A stretch of 64,000 nt of DNA, from positions 16,306,001 through 16,370,000 of the forward strand of contig OZ316893.1 in assembly GCA_973895155.1 (NCBI GenBank). Reading direction: 5' to 3'. The DNA is from Marsupella aquatica. Taxonomy: Eukaryota > Marchantiophyta. Under the pieces are notes generated by a model that saw only the letters and a program-made list of their open reading frames with translations, did not search any database and was not told the DNA's origin. Position numbers and translations under genes: made by a program. This document shows positions 18,791-30,414 of the stretch, piece by piece. Each line of letters opens with the position of its first letter. Within the stretch, counting starts at the first letter, position 1.

Positions 18791-19000
18791 TCAAGCACCC
18801 TTGAGGCTATCCTTTTTGGCCTTAATTTCCTTCCTTCTCCTTCTCCTATTAAGGAGGGCTTCCTCCCTCATCATCTCCCGGAAAGCTTCCGGGGCATTTG
18901 CTAGGGTGAAGGGTCGAACCTCCAGCACCTGAATTGGCCATTGTCCTGAATCTTCCATTAAGTAACTCCTTCTGACCAATTCAACCTCCTCGGTTGGCAT
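18791..19000 (-). CDS. Small leader ORF of gypsy A
   Basis: A 69-codon frame starts with ATG about 30 nt after the PBS and ends in a strongly basic tail (LLNRRRRRKEIKAKKDS). It is the first ORF on the genomic RNA after the PBS. No family is recognised. It could be a regulatory upstream ORF or a relic. Confidence 0.35.
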   Translation of the reverse strand: MPTEEVELVRRSYLMEDSGQWPIQVLEVRPFTLANAPEAFREMMREEALLNRRRRRKEIKAKKDSLKGA

Positions 19001-19032
19001 TCACTGCCTTGATATCAATCCATTCCATACTG

Positions 19033-19051
19033 TTCCCCGGCAGCGGCGCCA
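19033..19051 (-). promoter_or_regulatory. Primer binding site, tRNA-Asp type
   Basis: On the minus strand TGGCGCCGCTGCCGGGGAA lies directly after the 5' LTR. Plant Athila/Tat elements are known for the near-identical TGGCGCCGTTGCCGGGGA, assigned to tRNA-Asp. Confidence 0.85.
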
Positions 19052-20780
19052 AAAATCATATGTCGTATAGCCAAAAGAACAAAAAGGAACACTTTTTACA
19101 TAAAGACTCGGAATACGATCCCTTTAAGAACAGATTTGGAAAGAATTGAATGAATTTATCTCTCTGAGTAATCTAAAGCTTTCAGCACATAGATTTCTTG
19201 TTTCTCACTAAAAGATCAAATAAACAAAACACCAAAGTAAATAAACTTCTGTCTTATGAGTCAAGAGAGAGTCAATTATGGTCTGAAAACTCTGATTAGC
19301 TATTGCCACTCCTTCAAAAAGGACTATGGTCTTAGAATAGACATAAAACAAGTCTCATAACTCACTAATTTCTCTCCTGACTAAATAAAATTGCATGATA
19401 AGGAATTTCCAATTTGCTAAACAAGTATTGCTCTGGTTACAAATGTAATGATATGACTTAAGATGCCGGCAACATGGTTTGACATCAGCAATACGCAATT
19501 CCGTCAAACACTAAATCATATTCCATAAACAAAGTAACGGTACTGAATACTCTGAGAACCAAACTTTACTTCTCACATATCAAACAACAACTCTTGAATT
19601 AGCTAGCGAATCTTGACCCTTCAAGCAAGCCTAGCAGTGAATTCAATGTAAGTCACAGAAGTTTGTAACTGAATTCAAGTATCAAGAAATTTCTTGAATT
19701 CATAAATTCAAACATAAGTTTTACTTCCATACAAGACTTTTCTTGTTAAAATGGAAGGAGGGAAACTAACAAAAGTCTGATTGGAATTGTCCCCCCTTCT
19801 TCCGAATGGAAAAACCATGAGGTTTTATAAGTAAAGGTTCCCTTAACTGAAAAGGCATGACTTTTCAAACCTCAAATATCTAAAAGACAATCCTAAAAGA
19901 AATAAAGAAATGCATTGGAGACTTAGTGGACGCTTTGTAGAGCGTCTGTGCTTTCCGGTAAAACTAATAAACAGTGGTGTTAGTCTAATTTTAACTTCTA
20001 AACTAAAAGTTGGAATGAGCTGAGACTTTTCTAGAGTACTCTACTACATATAATCTCTATGCTGGTAAAGTTTCAGACTTTTCTGAGGTCTCTAAGTGCC
20101 TCAAATAAATCGGTGAAAGTGGCACGGTGTTATAAAAGTGCGAAAACTGAAAATTTTTCTAAGTGTCGGGAACATAGTGGACGCTTCAGAAAGCGTCCAA
20201 AACTACAAAGGACTTTTGTGGACGCTTTAGAAAGCGTCGGCTGAATTTTGAGGTTTTGGTCGCAGCGTCCGTCTTCTGGGCTCCGGGCGGGACGCTTCAG
20301 AAAGCGGCGAAGTCTGTCTTGGCGGACGCTTCAGAAAGCGTCGATTCTGCTTTGTCTTCGAACACGGTCGGACGCTTCAGAAGGCGTCACTTCTCATGTG
20401 GACGCTTCAGAAAGCGTCTCATCGGACTTTGGGGTTAGCGGACGCTTCAGAAAGCGTCTTAAAGCGTCCGGTGTCTGGTTCGAATAGACGTTTCACGAAG
20501 CATCTTCTGTTCCGTGGTATCGGTGAAGGACGGCTCAAAAAGCGTCGTGGTTAAGGGGGTCGCATCTGGTTGGCAGCACACATGGACGCCTCAGCTGTCT
20601 TGAGGTTTATTGGCTTTGTAACTGGGGACGCTTCAGAAAGCGTCCTTAGTTAGACTGAAGTGAGTTAACCGCCAAATGGAAAGTAGACGCTTCAGAAAGC
20701 GTCGTTTTTTGCTCAAAAAGTTTGAAACGATTCAGATTTTTCTCTTATGGTCGTGTTTCAGCAAAAGTCTCCTTTCCACA
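19052..20780 (-). repeat. 5' LTR of gypsy A
   Basis: Matches 6911-8638 at an offset of 12141 for most of its length. Differences seen by eye: GCATC instead of GCGTC near 20501, GACGC instead of GATGC near 20687, and one extra T near 20710. It contains the same palindrome array (19929-20703). Confidence 0.93.
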
Positions 20781-21130
20781 CCCAAGTCCACATTTCAATA
20801 CCTTCCTTTGTCACCCATGGGACATCATCATTTGACTTGAGCTTATACTGAAAGCATGGCATCCCGTCTTCTCAAACATAAAATTGAAATAGGCGGGGCT
20901 TTCCATGCCCAACCAACAAGTCTGGGCCTTTTAGTAGAAAAGGCTCTACATATCCTTTGAAGTCCGGTACCTCTTGTACAAAATGTGGAACTGGACTTGG
21001 TGTTCTTGCTTTCATGAACAAGCTCATCAAGTTGGGTAATGTCCATGTTGGATTGTGCATAAGGGATTCAGAGAAATGCCCAAACATACCATCAACATCC
21101 TCATGAGTGTGCCCAACCATAAGAAATCCA
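20781..21130. repeat. 350 bp direct repeat, right copy
   Basis: Identical by eye to 6561-6910 and directly abuts the gypsy A 5' LTR. It continues the DUF7869 exon from the right side (LGFLMVGHTHEDVDG). Confidence 0.95.
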
Positions 21131-22346
21131 AGTTGAACCTCTTCAAACACCTTCCTTGTTGTTAACAATGATAAATAGACCATAACAAATTTGTTCTTAT
21201 TATCACTTGGTCCATTGTCAAGTTGCAATTTTAATGTCCGTGGGAGAGGCCTGAAACAATAACTTGGTTGTGAAGATGATGACTCAACTGTATCATTACA
21301 AATCCCAATGCCATAGAAAGATATGGATTTAAATAAATGTGACTTTGTGTTTTTCTATCAACGCACTAAAAAATAATGCAAAACAATGGAATTCATGTGA
21401 TGAATACTACATACCTAGCTCCGCAATGAAACTGGAGTCCTCCTTGAATGCTTTTCTAACATCCTCCTCAAGAACATCTATTCTCCCTCGTCAAAGATTG
21501 CTGAAGTTATTTGTGGAATCCGGACCCTCTAGAAGAGTATTAATCATAGGTTCAGGGTTTTCCAACATCCAAAGAATCGAGTCAATTGACCCAATACTTT
21601 CATTTGAATCCGGAGCCCAACATGCAAGATTATATTGAGCCACAGCTTTGGGGCCATGACCATGAGTTAAAATACCCATCACAGTGATTGGTAGGCGGAT
21701 AGAGCCATCCCAATCTTCTGGATTCCATGGCATTTTGGGGAGAGCAATCTTACAATGGTCTTGTCACAGATTATACAAACCGACTCCTTGGGATGAGCAA
21801 TAGAATGTGACCTCCACGCATGATATAATAATCTTCCCTCTGTGTGATCTTCATGATGCTCCTCTTTGTCACGTCTAAAAATCTCCATTCTAACTAGATT
21901 CTTTTCCTCTAGAAAGTTGAGACTTGCATTGTTGTAACTCACTACAGGTATAATTGCATTTTGAGAAGTTATTTCCCTTCTTATAAATCAAAACCTCTTT
22001 GAAATATTTTTGGTGAAGGAAACTCATTGTCGGTTGAGATATCCAGCCAAGACCAAGGGAAATATTTATATCATTCACCCTATCCCTCATTGTCTCCCAA
22101 GTAAGGCTTGTCGGCAACTCCCGCAGACCAACCCTTGAGTTGTCAGCCAAAGTTCTTTGTTTGGCAGGATGGTTATCTGCACTCTCATCAATAATCATTT
22201 TCATTGACATCAACAATTGAGAAACTCTCTCTGACATCCTTTTCTTCCCTTGGTTCCCATGCTTAGATATCTTCAAGCCTTCCCTAACCTGTTTTTTCAT
22301 GATATCAAATTGGGTTTTTTCTTTCAAATGCAATACCTTCCACGCC
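20781..22346 (-). pseudogene. DUF7869-type gene, central part
   Basis: Minus-strand pieces in order: KEKTQFDIMKKQVREG and SLTWETMRDRVNDI (22330-21890), SYNNASLNFLEEKNL with CIICDKTIV (21942-21740), MPWNPEDWDGSIRLPITV (21733-21491), and the domain core LQLDNGPSDNKNKFVMVYL...GHTHEDVDG (21228-20781). A GT-AG intron fits at 21414-21251 (GTATGT ... TTGTTTCAG). At least two frame changes and internal stops separate the pieces, so it is not translatable as one protein. The QLDN-x-NKN and GHTHEDVD motifs are the hallmark of DUF7869. Confidence 0.75.
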
Positions 22347-23840
22347 AGTGGTGGACCTTGCCACCCAGCGCCCTCACCAATCCCAACACTCACACCTAAG
22401 TGCCCCTGGTGCTCGAACGCCTCCACGGAATACCTCGAGCAAGCACTCTAGTGCCCCTTGCACCGCCAGCGGCCCCTCCCATACAAAGCCGCACTTGCTC
22501 CCCCAACAGGACCGCTACTCAACGGTCCTCATTGTCTGCACAAGCAACCAAGCGCCCCGGTAAGTAACCCTTCTGAATCTAGAACTTGCCAAGTCTAGCA
22601 TCCTAGTCAAGCTCAACAGACATTGGTACATGGGTCAGCGATAGGTCCTCCCGATGCCAGAAGCCGGAACCAGAACCTACGCCCACTGGTTGTCTAGAAC
22701 AGCTCCTTCCTTGGGCGCGGCCCGGGTTCCCCCTCGTACCTATCCATCACCAACTGACCGCCCTGACCTCAGGACATGCTCATGGCCCAAATAGCATAGC
22801 TTGTCCTAAAGCTTGTCCCAAGCTTGTCCTAACACGTCGGGACCAGACTGGTCCTACTCTAGCGACCAACTCCCGGTTTGCCCCATTGATGGTCTAGGGA
22901 CTGAGTACTCTTGGAACTCAACCTCCATACCTACTTGGCCTTGCCTCCCCAACGCAAGCTCCCTTGGGAGACTGAATGCGGCTTGGCTACTGTTCGGCAA
23001 GATTTGGCAAGCGGACGAGTTAACACCCGCAAACCCTGAGAACCCAAGGTTCCCCCAGACCTATCTGAGCTCAGGAGAGCGTAGCCCTCCTCAAGAGCTT
23101 TCCAACGCACCCAATAAGTCCTCCAACGGACTTTCCGTTGGGAAGATATCGCCGTTTCCGTTTGGCGATTTCTCTTAGTGTCGTGGCCGCCGCGGCTCAC
23201 GACTTCGGCTCGCCCTTAGCCCCCAGGGAGACACCACTCCCCTCATATATGCTTCTGGAGACCTGCCACCCCGGACCAGCTTTGGTCCCGAAACATTTGG
23301 CCTCCAACCCGGATCCTATCGCGTATAACGGGCGCGCCACCAACTGGCAACGCCCATAACTCTCTCATTAGGCATCCGCAAGCAGAGTGCCTTAGCCCGT
23401 TGTGATCGGGCCGACCCAATGCTCATGCCTAGCCCTCAGGTCTCATCGCCACTTGGGGCCCCCGATCGGCCCAACCCGGATCGGGCCATAACTTGCGCCC
23501 CCAACGTCCGTTACCCATTGGCGTCAACTCCACGGGCCTTGGGCCCAAGAGGAGCTCACACTCAAGCCCTCAGAACTCAAAGTCCATCCGGAGGTCCGGA
23601 CGGTCGTCCTTAAGCCCGGCCCATTTCCCCTTGACCCGACCAGCTCCCGGCCAGTCCAAGTCCTTAGTGTGTGTCACCAGCTTGGCTCCTTGCCTTTGCT
23701 AGCGCCACGTCTTGTCGCTCACAAGTCTCCCCATGCTAAGTCCTCCCCGGATGGCCTATCCGGGCCTGGACCATAAGGGAGCTCGGCGTCAGAGTCAGCA
23801 GCGCCGGAGCTAAGTGATAAGGTAGTTGAGTTCCGCGACT
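22347..23840. mobile_element. 1.5 kb GC-rich insertion with 5 bp TSD, type unknown
   Basis: Flanked by ACGCC at 22342-22346 and 23841-23845. Removing it with one ACGCC joins the pseudogene in frame (GFPIFLEA to WKVLHLKEK), which marks it as an insertion. The ends are weakly inverted (AGTGGTGGACC against AGTCGCGGAAC). It has no TG..CA ends and no recognisable protein. A short AAGCTTGTCC repeat lies near 22797-22832. It could be a nonautonomous DNA element or an unusual solo LTR. Confidence 0.7.
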
Positions 23841-24053
23841 ACGCCTCAAGAAAAATAGGAAAGCCTTCAACACCTAACAATATCTCCCCTTCTAGCGCAT
23901 TTTGAATTGCCAAGACTTCTTCCTCCTTCCTTTGTTGAAATGACTTGCTAAAGTACCTCTTCCTAATTCTTAGAGCCAAATCTCGATCAAAGTATTGACA
24001 ACATTTTTGTCTACAACGATTGTTTGTACTGATCAATAAGATATCTTCCTGTG
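23841..24053 (-). pseudogene. DUF7869-type gene, N-terminal piece
   Basis: Minus-strand frame CRQKCCQYFDRDLALRIRKR and YFSKSFQQRKEEEVLAIQNA, the Cys-pair and basic helix found upstream of DUF7869 in plant proteins. It joins the central part across the GC-rich insert. On its upstream side it is cut by the gypsy B 3' LTR at 24054, so the true N-terminus must lie beyond the right end of gypsy B, outside this window. Confidence 0.65.
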
Positions 24054-27000
24054 TGTGGTGCGTCCCATGGCTCCCTAAACCCAAGAAAACCCCCATGCAC
24101 AAACTGATTCCCGCAGGTTTTGCTCTTGGTGAGGTTGGTTCCGCGGCTTAGCGACATGGGACGCTGCTAACTCTCTTCTGCTAACTCTCTTCTACTAACT
24201 GGACAGATCCTTCATCGGGTCATGAGATACGTAGCCGGCCTATTCTATGCCTTCCCTTGTCTTCCTCTCCTTATCTTCTTTAGGTATGTTTGGATTCTGC
24301 CACCGGAATGATCCCCAACTGGCTTGGGTTAGCCGCTAAGACCTCTCTCAGCTCGACACATCCAACTCTTACTACCTTGCTCACTTCCTTCTCTCTTGGT
24401 TGATGTGGGCAATCTTCAAACAAGTTAATGCGACACAAAATAGCAAAATGACTCCTTCTGACTGAGTTATACCATGCACTTGCCATACAAATAGTACTTC
24501 TCATACACAAGATCTGCGAACTAAGCCGTGAGGCCAACTCTATTCAGCTCTTAGGCATGAGGAAGCATGAATATACACAAGGGTCATTGTATAACTAACC
24601 AAGAGCTTCTTTTACTACTTGATCCCAACCCTGTTGGTGGACTAAAAACTTGCTAAAGAAGAAGGCCCTGAACTCCTCGCTGCCCAGGTACTTATCCTGG
24701 CAGTGGATCCGCCTAATTCCTTGCAGCGTAAGCCTAATCTATCATAACTGTAATCTACCTCTGTACAACAAGGCAGGAGCACAAGTGTTGCTCTTACCAG
24801 TGGATCCGCAATCCCACTAATCTAAGTGTCAGGGCCGCCTCTTGGTCCTGATCCTAATTCTAAACTTGGAGATCTGAGCCCGCCCTGCCCACTCACGCCT
24901 CCTTCCTCCACGTCCACCCTCCTTAAAAGGAGTGGCCCTCCACCACCGTCATGGTAGCGGTAGCTGATCCTCAATGGACGCCCCCAATGCTTCCTCCGTA
25001 GCCATTGCCGTAGGTCCATCATCTGACAGATTACCTACCCTGGACCCAGTCAACTCTCCCGCGGCCTAACCGGGTCCACCCTTGGCTTCGGCCTCAACAT
25101 TGGCCACGGCCTCCGATACGGTTACGGCCTCCCCGGTCTATTCTAGTGGTGGATCTGGTACACTGGCTTCATCACTGATTGTCCCGGCTTTGGCCTTGCC
25201 ATCCCCGCCTTCTAGGACAATTGGATCCTCTGCCATGACCCTACCTAAGGTTGGTGCCGGGTACTCCTCCTTGGTCACGACGGCTTGAGAAGCCGCGTTA
25301 CTCCCTGACCCAGAAGGTTTCCGCTTCTTCTTCTTCCTTGGTTCGGCAGCTGGTCCCTTCCCCTTGCCACTTACCTCTGGCACCGGTGCGAGTGTCGCGG
25401 CTTGTCCTTTGGCCAGTACTACCCCTGGCAACTTGGTTGCCACAATTGGAGTTTGAACTGATGAAGCCAAGCACTTAAATACTGCAGCTTGTTTCTTCAG
25501 CCGCTCCATTTGGTTGTCGGCCCGCCGCTGTAAGTTCTCCATCTTCCTTGTGCTTTTCTCCAATGAACTCCTCCTGCGTTTCGTCCAGGTCCTTGCGCGC
25601 CTCCTCCAACTCCTTTTGGACTTCCTCCAATTCCTTCCGCGCCTCTTCCAACTCCTTCCGTAAGGTAGCCCTCTCCTCCTGGGTTGCTCTCAGCTCCTTG
25701 TCGAGCTCTGTTACGACCTCAGACTCCATTTTGTTCATCTTGGCGTAAGTCTAATAGAGTTGGTCGTCTTTCTCACGCATGTTGGCCTTGAAGCTGGCCG
25801 TCAGGGATGCAAGCTCTTACTGCAACACAATAATCCCTTGATAGGATTTCCCTAACTCGGCCTCCTTCTGCTCAAGGGCTCCGCGGAGATCCTCGAGCTC
25901 CCCCTTCAACGCCCTCTCCTTCCTTTGGGTCTCCGCCATGGCCCAATTCTTGGTTGCTATGTGGGCCTCCTTTGCGTCCTTCAGCTCTCGCTTCCACATC
26001 TCCCTTTCCTTGACCGCATCGGCCAACTCCCCTTGAGTCCGAATCAATTTATCCTTGATAATTTGATTATCAGGCTGAGCGGTATCCAGTTGCCCCTGCA
26101 TGATGTTTAGCTCATGCCGCTTAATCCGCAACTCCCCTTGGGCTTTCTTGGCTGCCTTCAGGTCTTCAGCCTCGGCTTCCTTCTCCCTAAGCCGTCGAAT
26201 GACCTCGTCCTTCTTTCTTCTCTCCAAAGCCACCACTTCTTCCAATCGGCATTTTTCCAACATCTCCCTCTGGAAAAAGGGTCCCTGCTCCAACTCCTCC
26301 GCAAAGATGCTGAGCGCAAGTTCCCCACACATCTCCCCGTAGTCCACGGCTCTTTCTTGCGCATAGGTGGAGTGAGTAGTAGTCATCGGCATCAACCACC
26401 GCGGCCTTTGTTCCCAAGCCGCCTTTTGGATTTCTTCTATTGTGGCTGGAGGGCTGCTTTGTCTTTCTGCAAGCCGCCGGATGTCCTCTGGCCATTCTCC
26501 CTCAAGTAAATCCTTCTCTTTGGCTAGGGCTGTCTCCTCCTCTTCCCTGAGCCGCTCCTCAAACTCCTGTGCCATTTGTTTTATCCCGTCGAATCTGGGG
26601 GGAGTGACATCTGGTGGGGGAGACTCGGGGCTGTTCTGCTAGGTGGGGTCCCCTCAAACTACTCTAGGAAGCGTGGGGATGGAATGGCCATAGTTCCTTA
26701 CTCCTGGGACATGATGGTGCGACCTGTAGCCGGAGTTGTCATTGTCGTAGTCCTCCACCACCTCCTCCCCGGCTTGGACTACCGGCTCCCCCCGTTGCTC
26801 TCCTAGTCCTGCTGTGAACACGGCCTCCTGCCAAACATAGCTCACGGGTCCGGGTTCCTCCTCCGGCTTCCAGTCTGTCCTCTCCCTCTGGTTACCGCGA
26901 CCAAGAGCTTTAGGCTGCTTTCCCTCGGCTTTTGGACTCGAGGCTCATACATACATTCGAACCCCCGGCTCATGTTTCGTCCTCCTTCTTTCCTTGGCTC

Positions 27001-28765
27001 CGGTAAAGGGGTTTTCTCTCATGAGTTGGCTTAGGCCGACTTCTAGGGCAGTGTCCTGTACCAGTGCTGTTGCCGTTGCCGTTGCCATCCTCTTTTCCTT
27101 CTCCAGCAATTTCAGAAGATTATGCATGCCTGGTTGTTGCATTTGCAAGTCTTCCGTCCTAGGCCTAAACACTTGCTCGATTGTAGGACTGCCAGGCTGG
27201 TTGGGTTTCTCTGTTGCCGGCCTCTATTCCGGAACCTCCTCTGGTGCCCTTGCTTGCAGGGAAAGTACTGGGGCAAAGATCTGACTTTGGGCATACCGGC
27301 ACAACAATGGCATGTGATAGCCAAGCCGGGATACGCTTCCCTTGCCGATCACCTGTTGTTCCTCCTTCAAGATCTTGTTCAGTTGGGTGAGGAGGTACCC
27401 ATTGTAGTCTCGGCTTGGGTCTAGCCTCTCCGCCAGGTAGACTTGTGCCTTGCTGATCTCTGGCCTCGGCAAGTTGCAATGCATGGTTACCCTCAAGAAA
27501 TCAATCATCTCTCCAATGTGCGGGTTGATGGCCCTCGGAACGACCGAAACTCCTTGTCTAGCAAAGTCTTCCTGGTGTCTACATTGGTCTTATTTCCTAT
27601 CGGCAAGCCAAACACTTCGGCAATCACCCGGGGAGTGAGATAGAACTCATTCCCATAGATCCTTGTGGAATTTGTCTTGGGCTCCCATGATCCCACGAAT
27701 TCTAATAAGTCAGAATCCGGCACCTTTGGCTTTAGTCATGGTAATTTCACGAAGGCTTCCAAGCCGGATCAGGCCATGAAGCCCTGATACTTCCTAGTCT
27801 GCATAGCCGTAAAGCATGCATCCTCCTCTCATGCAAAGTGTAATTGCACTTCCTCGGGGAGGGTCGCCGCCCAGCCTTTCCAGGTGTCATCCCTTGTTGG
27901 AATGGCATTGATGGGGTTGACCTCCTCCTCTTTGGCTTCTCCCTGCCTCCTGCTTCCCTGCTCGGTTGGCTTCCTTGGTGCCACCGACCTCATTCTCTTT
28001 GCAAGGGTGGCCTCTTTGTTGTTGCTCCCTTTCCTCTTCATAGCGGCTACCATGGATGTTTCTCCGAGCACGGTTGCCTTTGTCCACACCTTCGTGCTAC
28101 CCTTCAACTCCCAGTGTATGTCGTTACAGTGGTTGATGGCTTCCCGGATGCCGATGATTATGTTCTCGCAAAACAGAAGGTCGTCAAGCTGATTGGCCGT
28201 AGGAGTCCACAAGAACTCAGCCTTGATAAGCTCTCCTCCTATGAAGGTAGACTTTTGCAGCTCCCGCAGTCAAGCAAGCTCCTGCCATTCTCAAGCTGCC
28301 CTTTCCGATTCTTCATCCTCGTAGGTCCCAATGTACTTAGTTGCCCGTTTGAACAGGCATCCCCATAAATGAGCAGCTTGATTGACGTTGCTCATACCCT
28401 CCTTGAGTTGATAGTCAGTATCTGCTTCCGCCCAGAGTGCTTGCCTAAGCAGTTGACAGTAGTTGGCTTCTCGTACTTGTCTGCTTAGTTTGTGCTTCCA
28501 AATGAGTCGTCGTTCCTTGCGATCGGTCCTTACCCCCCTGGTCTTCCTTCCCATTGGTTACCCATAGCCGTCGGCACTTAGTGCGCCCTAACCCTAATCA
28601 TGTTCCTTGCCGTGGCGTCCTTACTTCCGGCCTTGGCTTGGGTTCCATAGTCACCCTTGATTGTTTATAATTTCCTTGTTTTTGTTACTATACTAATGTG
28701 TTTTAAGGGTACACTCCTGGTTTTACCATTTTAACTGGACTAGTGACTCCTGGCTAGGCATCACA
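24054..28765 (-). repeat. 3' LTR of gypsy B, 4.7 kb
   Basis: On the minus strand it starts TGTGATGCC at 28765, right after the purine tract AAGTGGGGAGCTA, and ends CACCACA at 24054, so it has TG..CA ends. It aligns with 41553-49708 (minus element C). The pol stop at 28754 lies just inside it. It contains the long LTR-encoded ORF. Confidence 0.85.
25138..28554 (-). pseudogene. LTR-encoded FGLP and coiled-coil protein, gypsy B 3' LTR copy
   Basis: Consecutive minus frames read as one broken ORF of about 1100 codons. The basic N-terminus (MGRKTRGVRTDRKERR, KYIGTYEDEE) is followed by a basic/acidic linker. Then comes a globular domain (LLEFVGSWEPKTNSTRIYG, VIAEVFGLPIGNKT, MIDFLRVTMHCNLPRP, YHMPLLCRYAQSQ), then a long coiled coil at 26575-25475 (heptads with EELEEARKELEEVQKELEEA-type repeats), then a basic tail (PRKKKKRKPSGS). 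The domain loosely resembles ORF1-type 'plant transposon protein' regions of Ogre/Tat elements. Stops at 28291, 27829 and elsewhere break it. Role unknown; it starts about 210 nt inside the LTR. Confidence 0.7.
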
Positions 28766-30414
28766 TAGCTCCCCACTTAATTGTGAAGCATCCTCGCGAA
28801 CAACTTCATCTTTGTCCATATAGTATTTCTTGAGGTAGTCGTAGTGAATCCGAACTGGGTACACCTCTCTAGTAATGTTGGCCAATTGTACGGAGCCATT
28901 GGAGAACTTCATGGTTACCCTGAAGGGTCCTAACCAGTGAGTGTAAAGTTTACCTGGAAACCTGCTATACCTATTATCATAAAATAATACTAGATCTCTT
29001 GTGTGAATACTAACTGGTTTTACCTTTTTATCATACTGTTGCTTCATTGTGTTTTGTCTATATTCTACTCTCTCTGCTGAAATCATTCTTTCCTCTTCTA
29101 GGGCTTCTAATCTATATTCTCGCTCCTATAGGCTTTCCTCCTCTAAGGCTCTATCCTTGAAACTTGGAATGTGGGAATCTCAAGTTGCATGGGAACCAGA
29201 GCTTCCTGTCCAAAGGTTAAGAAAAAAGGTGTATGACCAGTAGTGGATTTATAGGCTAAATTGTAAGCAAAAACAGCAGCAAACAATTTATCATCCCAAT
29301 CGAGTTTGTTTTGGGCTACAGCTTTGTTTAATATTTTACCTATAATTCCATTGGCTCATTCTATCAACCCATTTGCCTTTGGGTGGTAAGGAGTAGTAGG
29401 CCTAGGTCTAACTAAATACTGCTCATTTAAACGACTGATTATATCATTCAGAAAATGGGTTCCTCTATCACTAACTAATTCTAGGGGTGCGCCATACCTG
29501 GTAAAGATCTGCTCATACATGAATCGAGCCGTAGTAATTGCATCATCCTTCGTTGTTGGCCTGGCCTCTACCCACTTAATTGCATAATCCGTGGCCAGGA
29601 TTATGTACTTGTTTCTCCGAGGATGGATCAATGGTTTCAGAGGTCCAATGTAGTCAATACCCCACTTCTCAAATGGGGCCAGAGGTAGAATAGGGTGCAG
29701 TGGATGTCTTGTGGACGCCCTTGGTCCTCCCGCTCGTTGACAAGGATTGCATTGTTTGATAAACTGATAGACATCCTTGTGCAAGGTGGGCCACCAGTAC
29801 CCGACATGTAATATTTTTTTAGACGTGGTTACTGGAGCAAAATGTCCTCTGGCTTCCTCTCCATGCATACCCCGTAAGACTCGTTTTACCTCTCCCTTCT
29901 CCAAACACCTTTGAAGCGTGCCGCTGATCCCATACCTGTGTAGCAAGCCTTTAATGCACTGATACTATCTGACCTTCCGCAAAAAGACTACAACTTGTTC
30001 TTGGCTTAGCCCTGGCTGTAATCTGGATGTGCTGAGAAATTGCAAAATCTTCGGGTACCATGTATTAGCTATTTCCACAACGAATAGCTCCTCGTTGGGA
30101 AATTGATCATCAATGCAATCCGTGGCAGGTTCACCTGTGATCCTTGAAAAGAAGTCGGCATTGGCGTGTAGCTTTCCCGGCTTGATTTTTAGCTCGTAGT
30201 CAAATTCCTGTAATAGCAATATCCATCTTGCTACCCTGCTTGTAAGGTCCGGCTTATTTACTAAGTACTTCAAACTTTCATGATCAGTATAAAAGATTAC
30301 CTTGTACCCTAGTAAATAGTGCATAAACTTTTTACATGAATAAATGACTCCTAATGCTTCTCTTTCTGTGGTGGAGTAGTTTTGTTCGGCATCCGCAAGC
30401 TGGCGGCTTGCAAA
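28754..30414 (-). pseudogene. Gypsy B RNase H end and integrase
   Basis: From the copia junction: RNase H end (TEREAL-type region, TDHESLKYLVNKPDLTSR; 30414-29965), then integrase (GHFAPVTTSKKILHVGYWWP, CNPCQRAGGP, WGIDYIGPL, VSDRGTHF, YHPKANGLIE; 29946-29356), then the C-terminal part (HWLGPFRVT; 29086-28754). The third catalytic Glu is present (GLIE), but the next codon is TGA at 29356-29358, most simply an Arg CGA to TGA change. More stops lie near 29965 and 29130. It continues the RT at 36983-37991 once the copia element and one TSD copy are removed. Confidence 0.85.
28766..28780 (-). promoter_or_regulatory. Polypurine tract of gypsy B
   Basis: AAGTGGGGAGCTA on the minus strand immediately precedes the LTR start TGTGATGCC. 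It lies within the end of the pol frame. Confidence 0.65.

Larger units (their letters stand above)
6911..20780 (-). mobile_element. Ty3/gypsy retrotransposon A, near full length
   Basis: Order on the minus strand: 5' LTR (20780-19052), PBS, leader with a small ORF and a retropepsin-like relic, gag, pro, RT/RNase H/integrase, spacer with palindromes, 810-codon extra ORF, PPT, 3' LTR (8638-6911). The LTRs are 1728 and 1729 bp and differ, as far as I can see, by two transitions and one T, so insertion is recent. The PBS matches the tRNA-Asp type used by Athila/Tat elements. An extra ORF 3' of pol also fits that group. It is inserted in the DUF7869 pseudogene. Confidence 0.93.

Noticed and set aside
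22347-23840. rDNA or organelle insertion, suggested by high GC
   Set aside because: No recognisable rRNA or plastid motif; the TSD supports a mobile element.
25548-26509. Plus-strand Ser/Leu-rich ORFs
   Set aside because: Shadows of the minus-strand coiled coil; the same shadows appear at 47237-47847.
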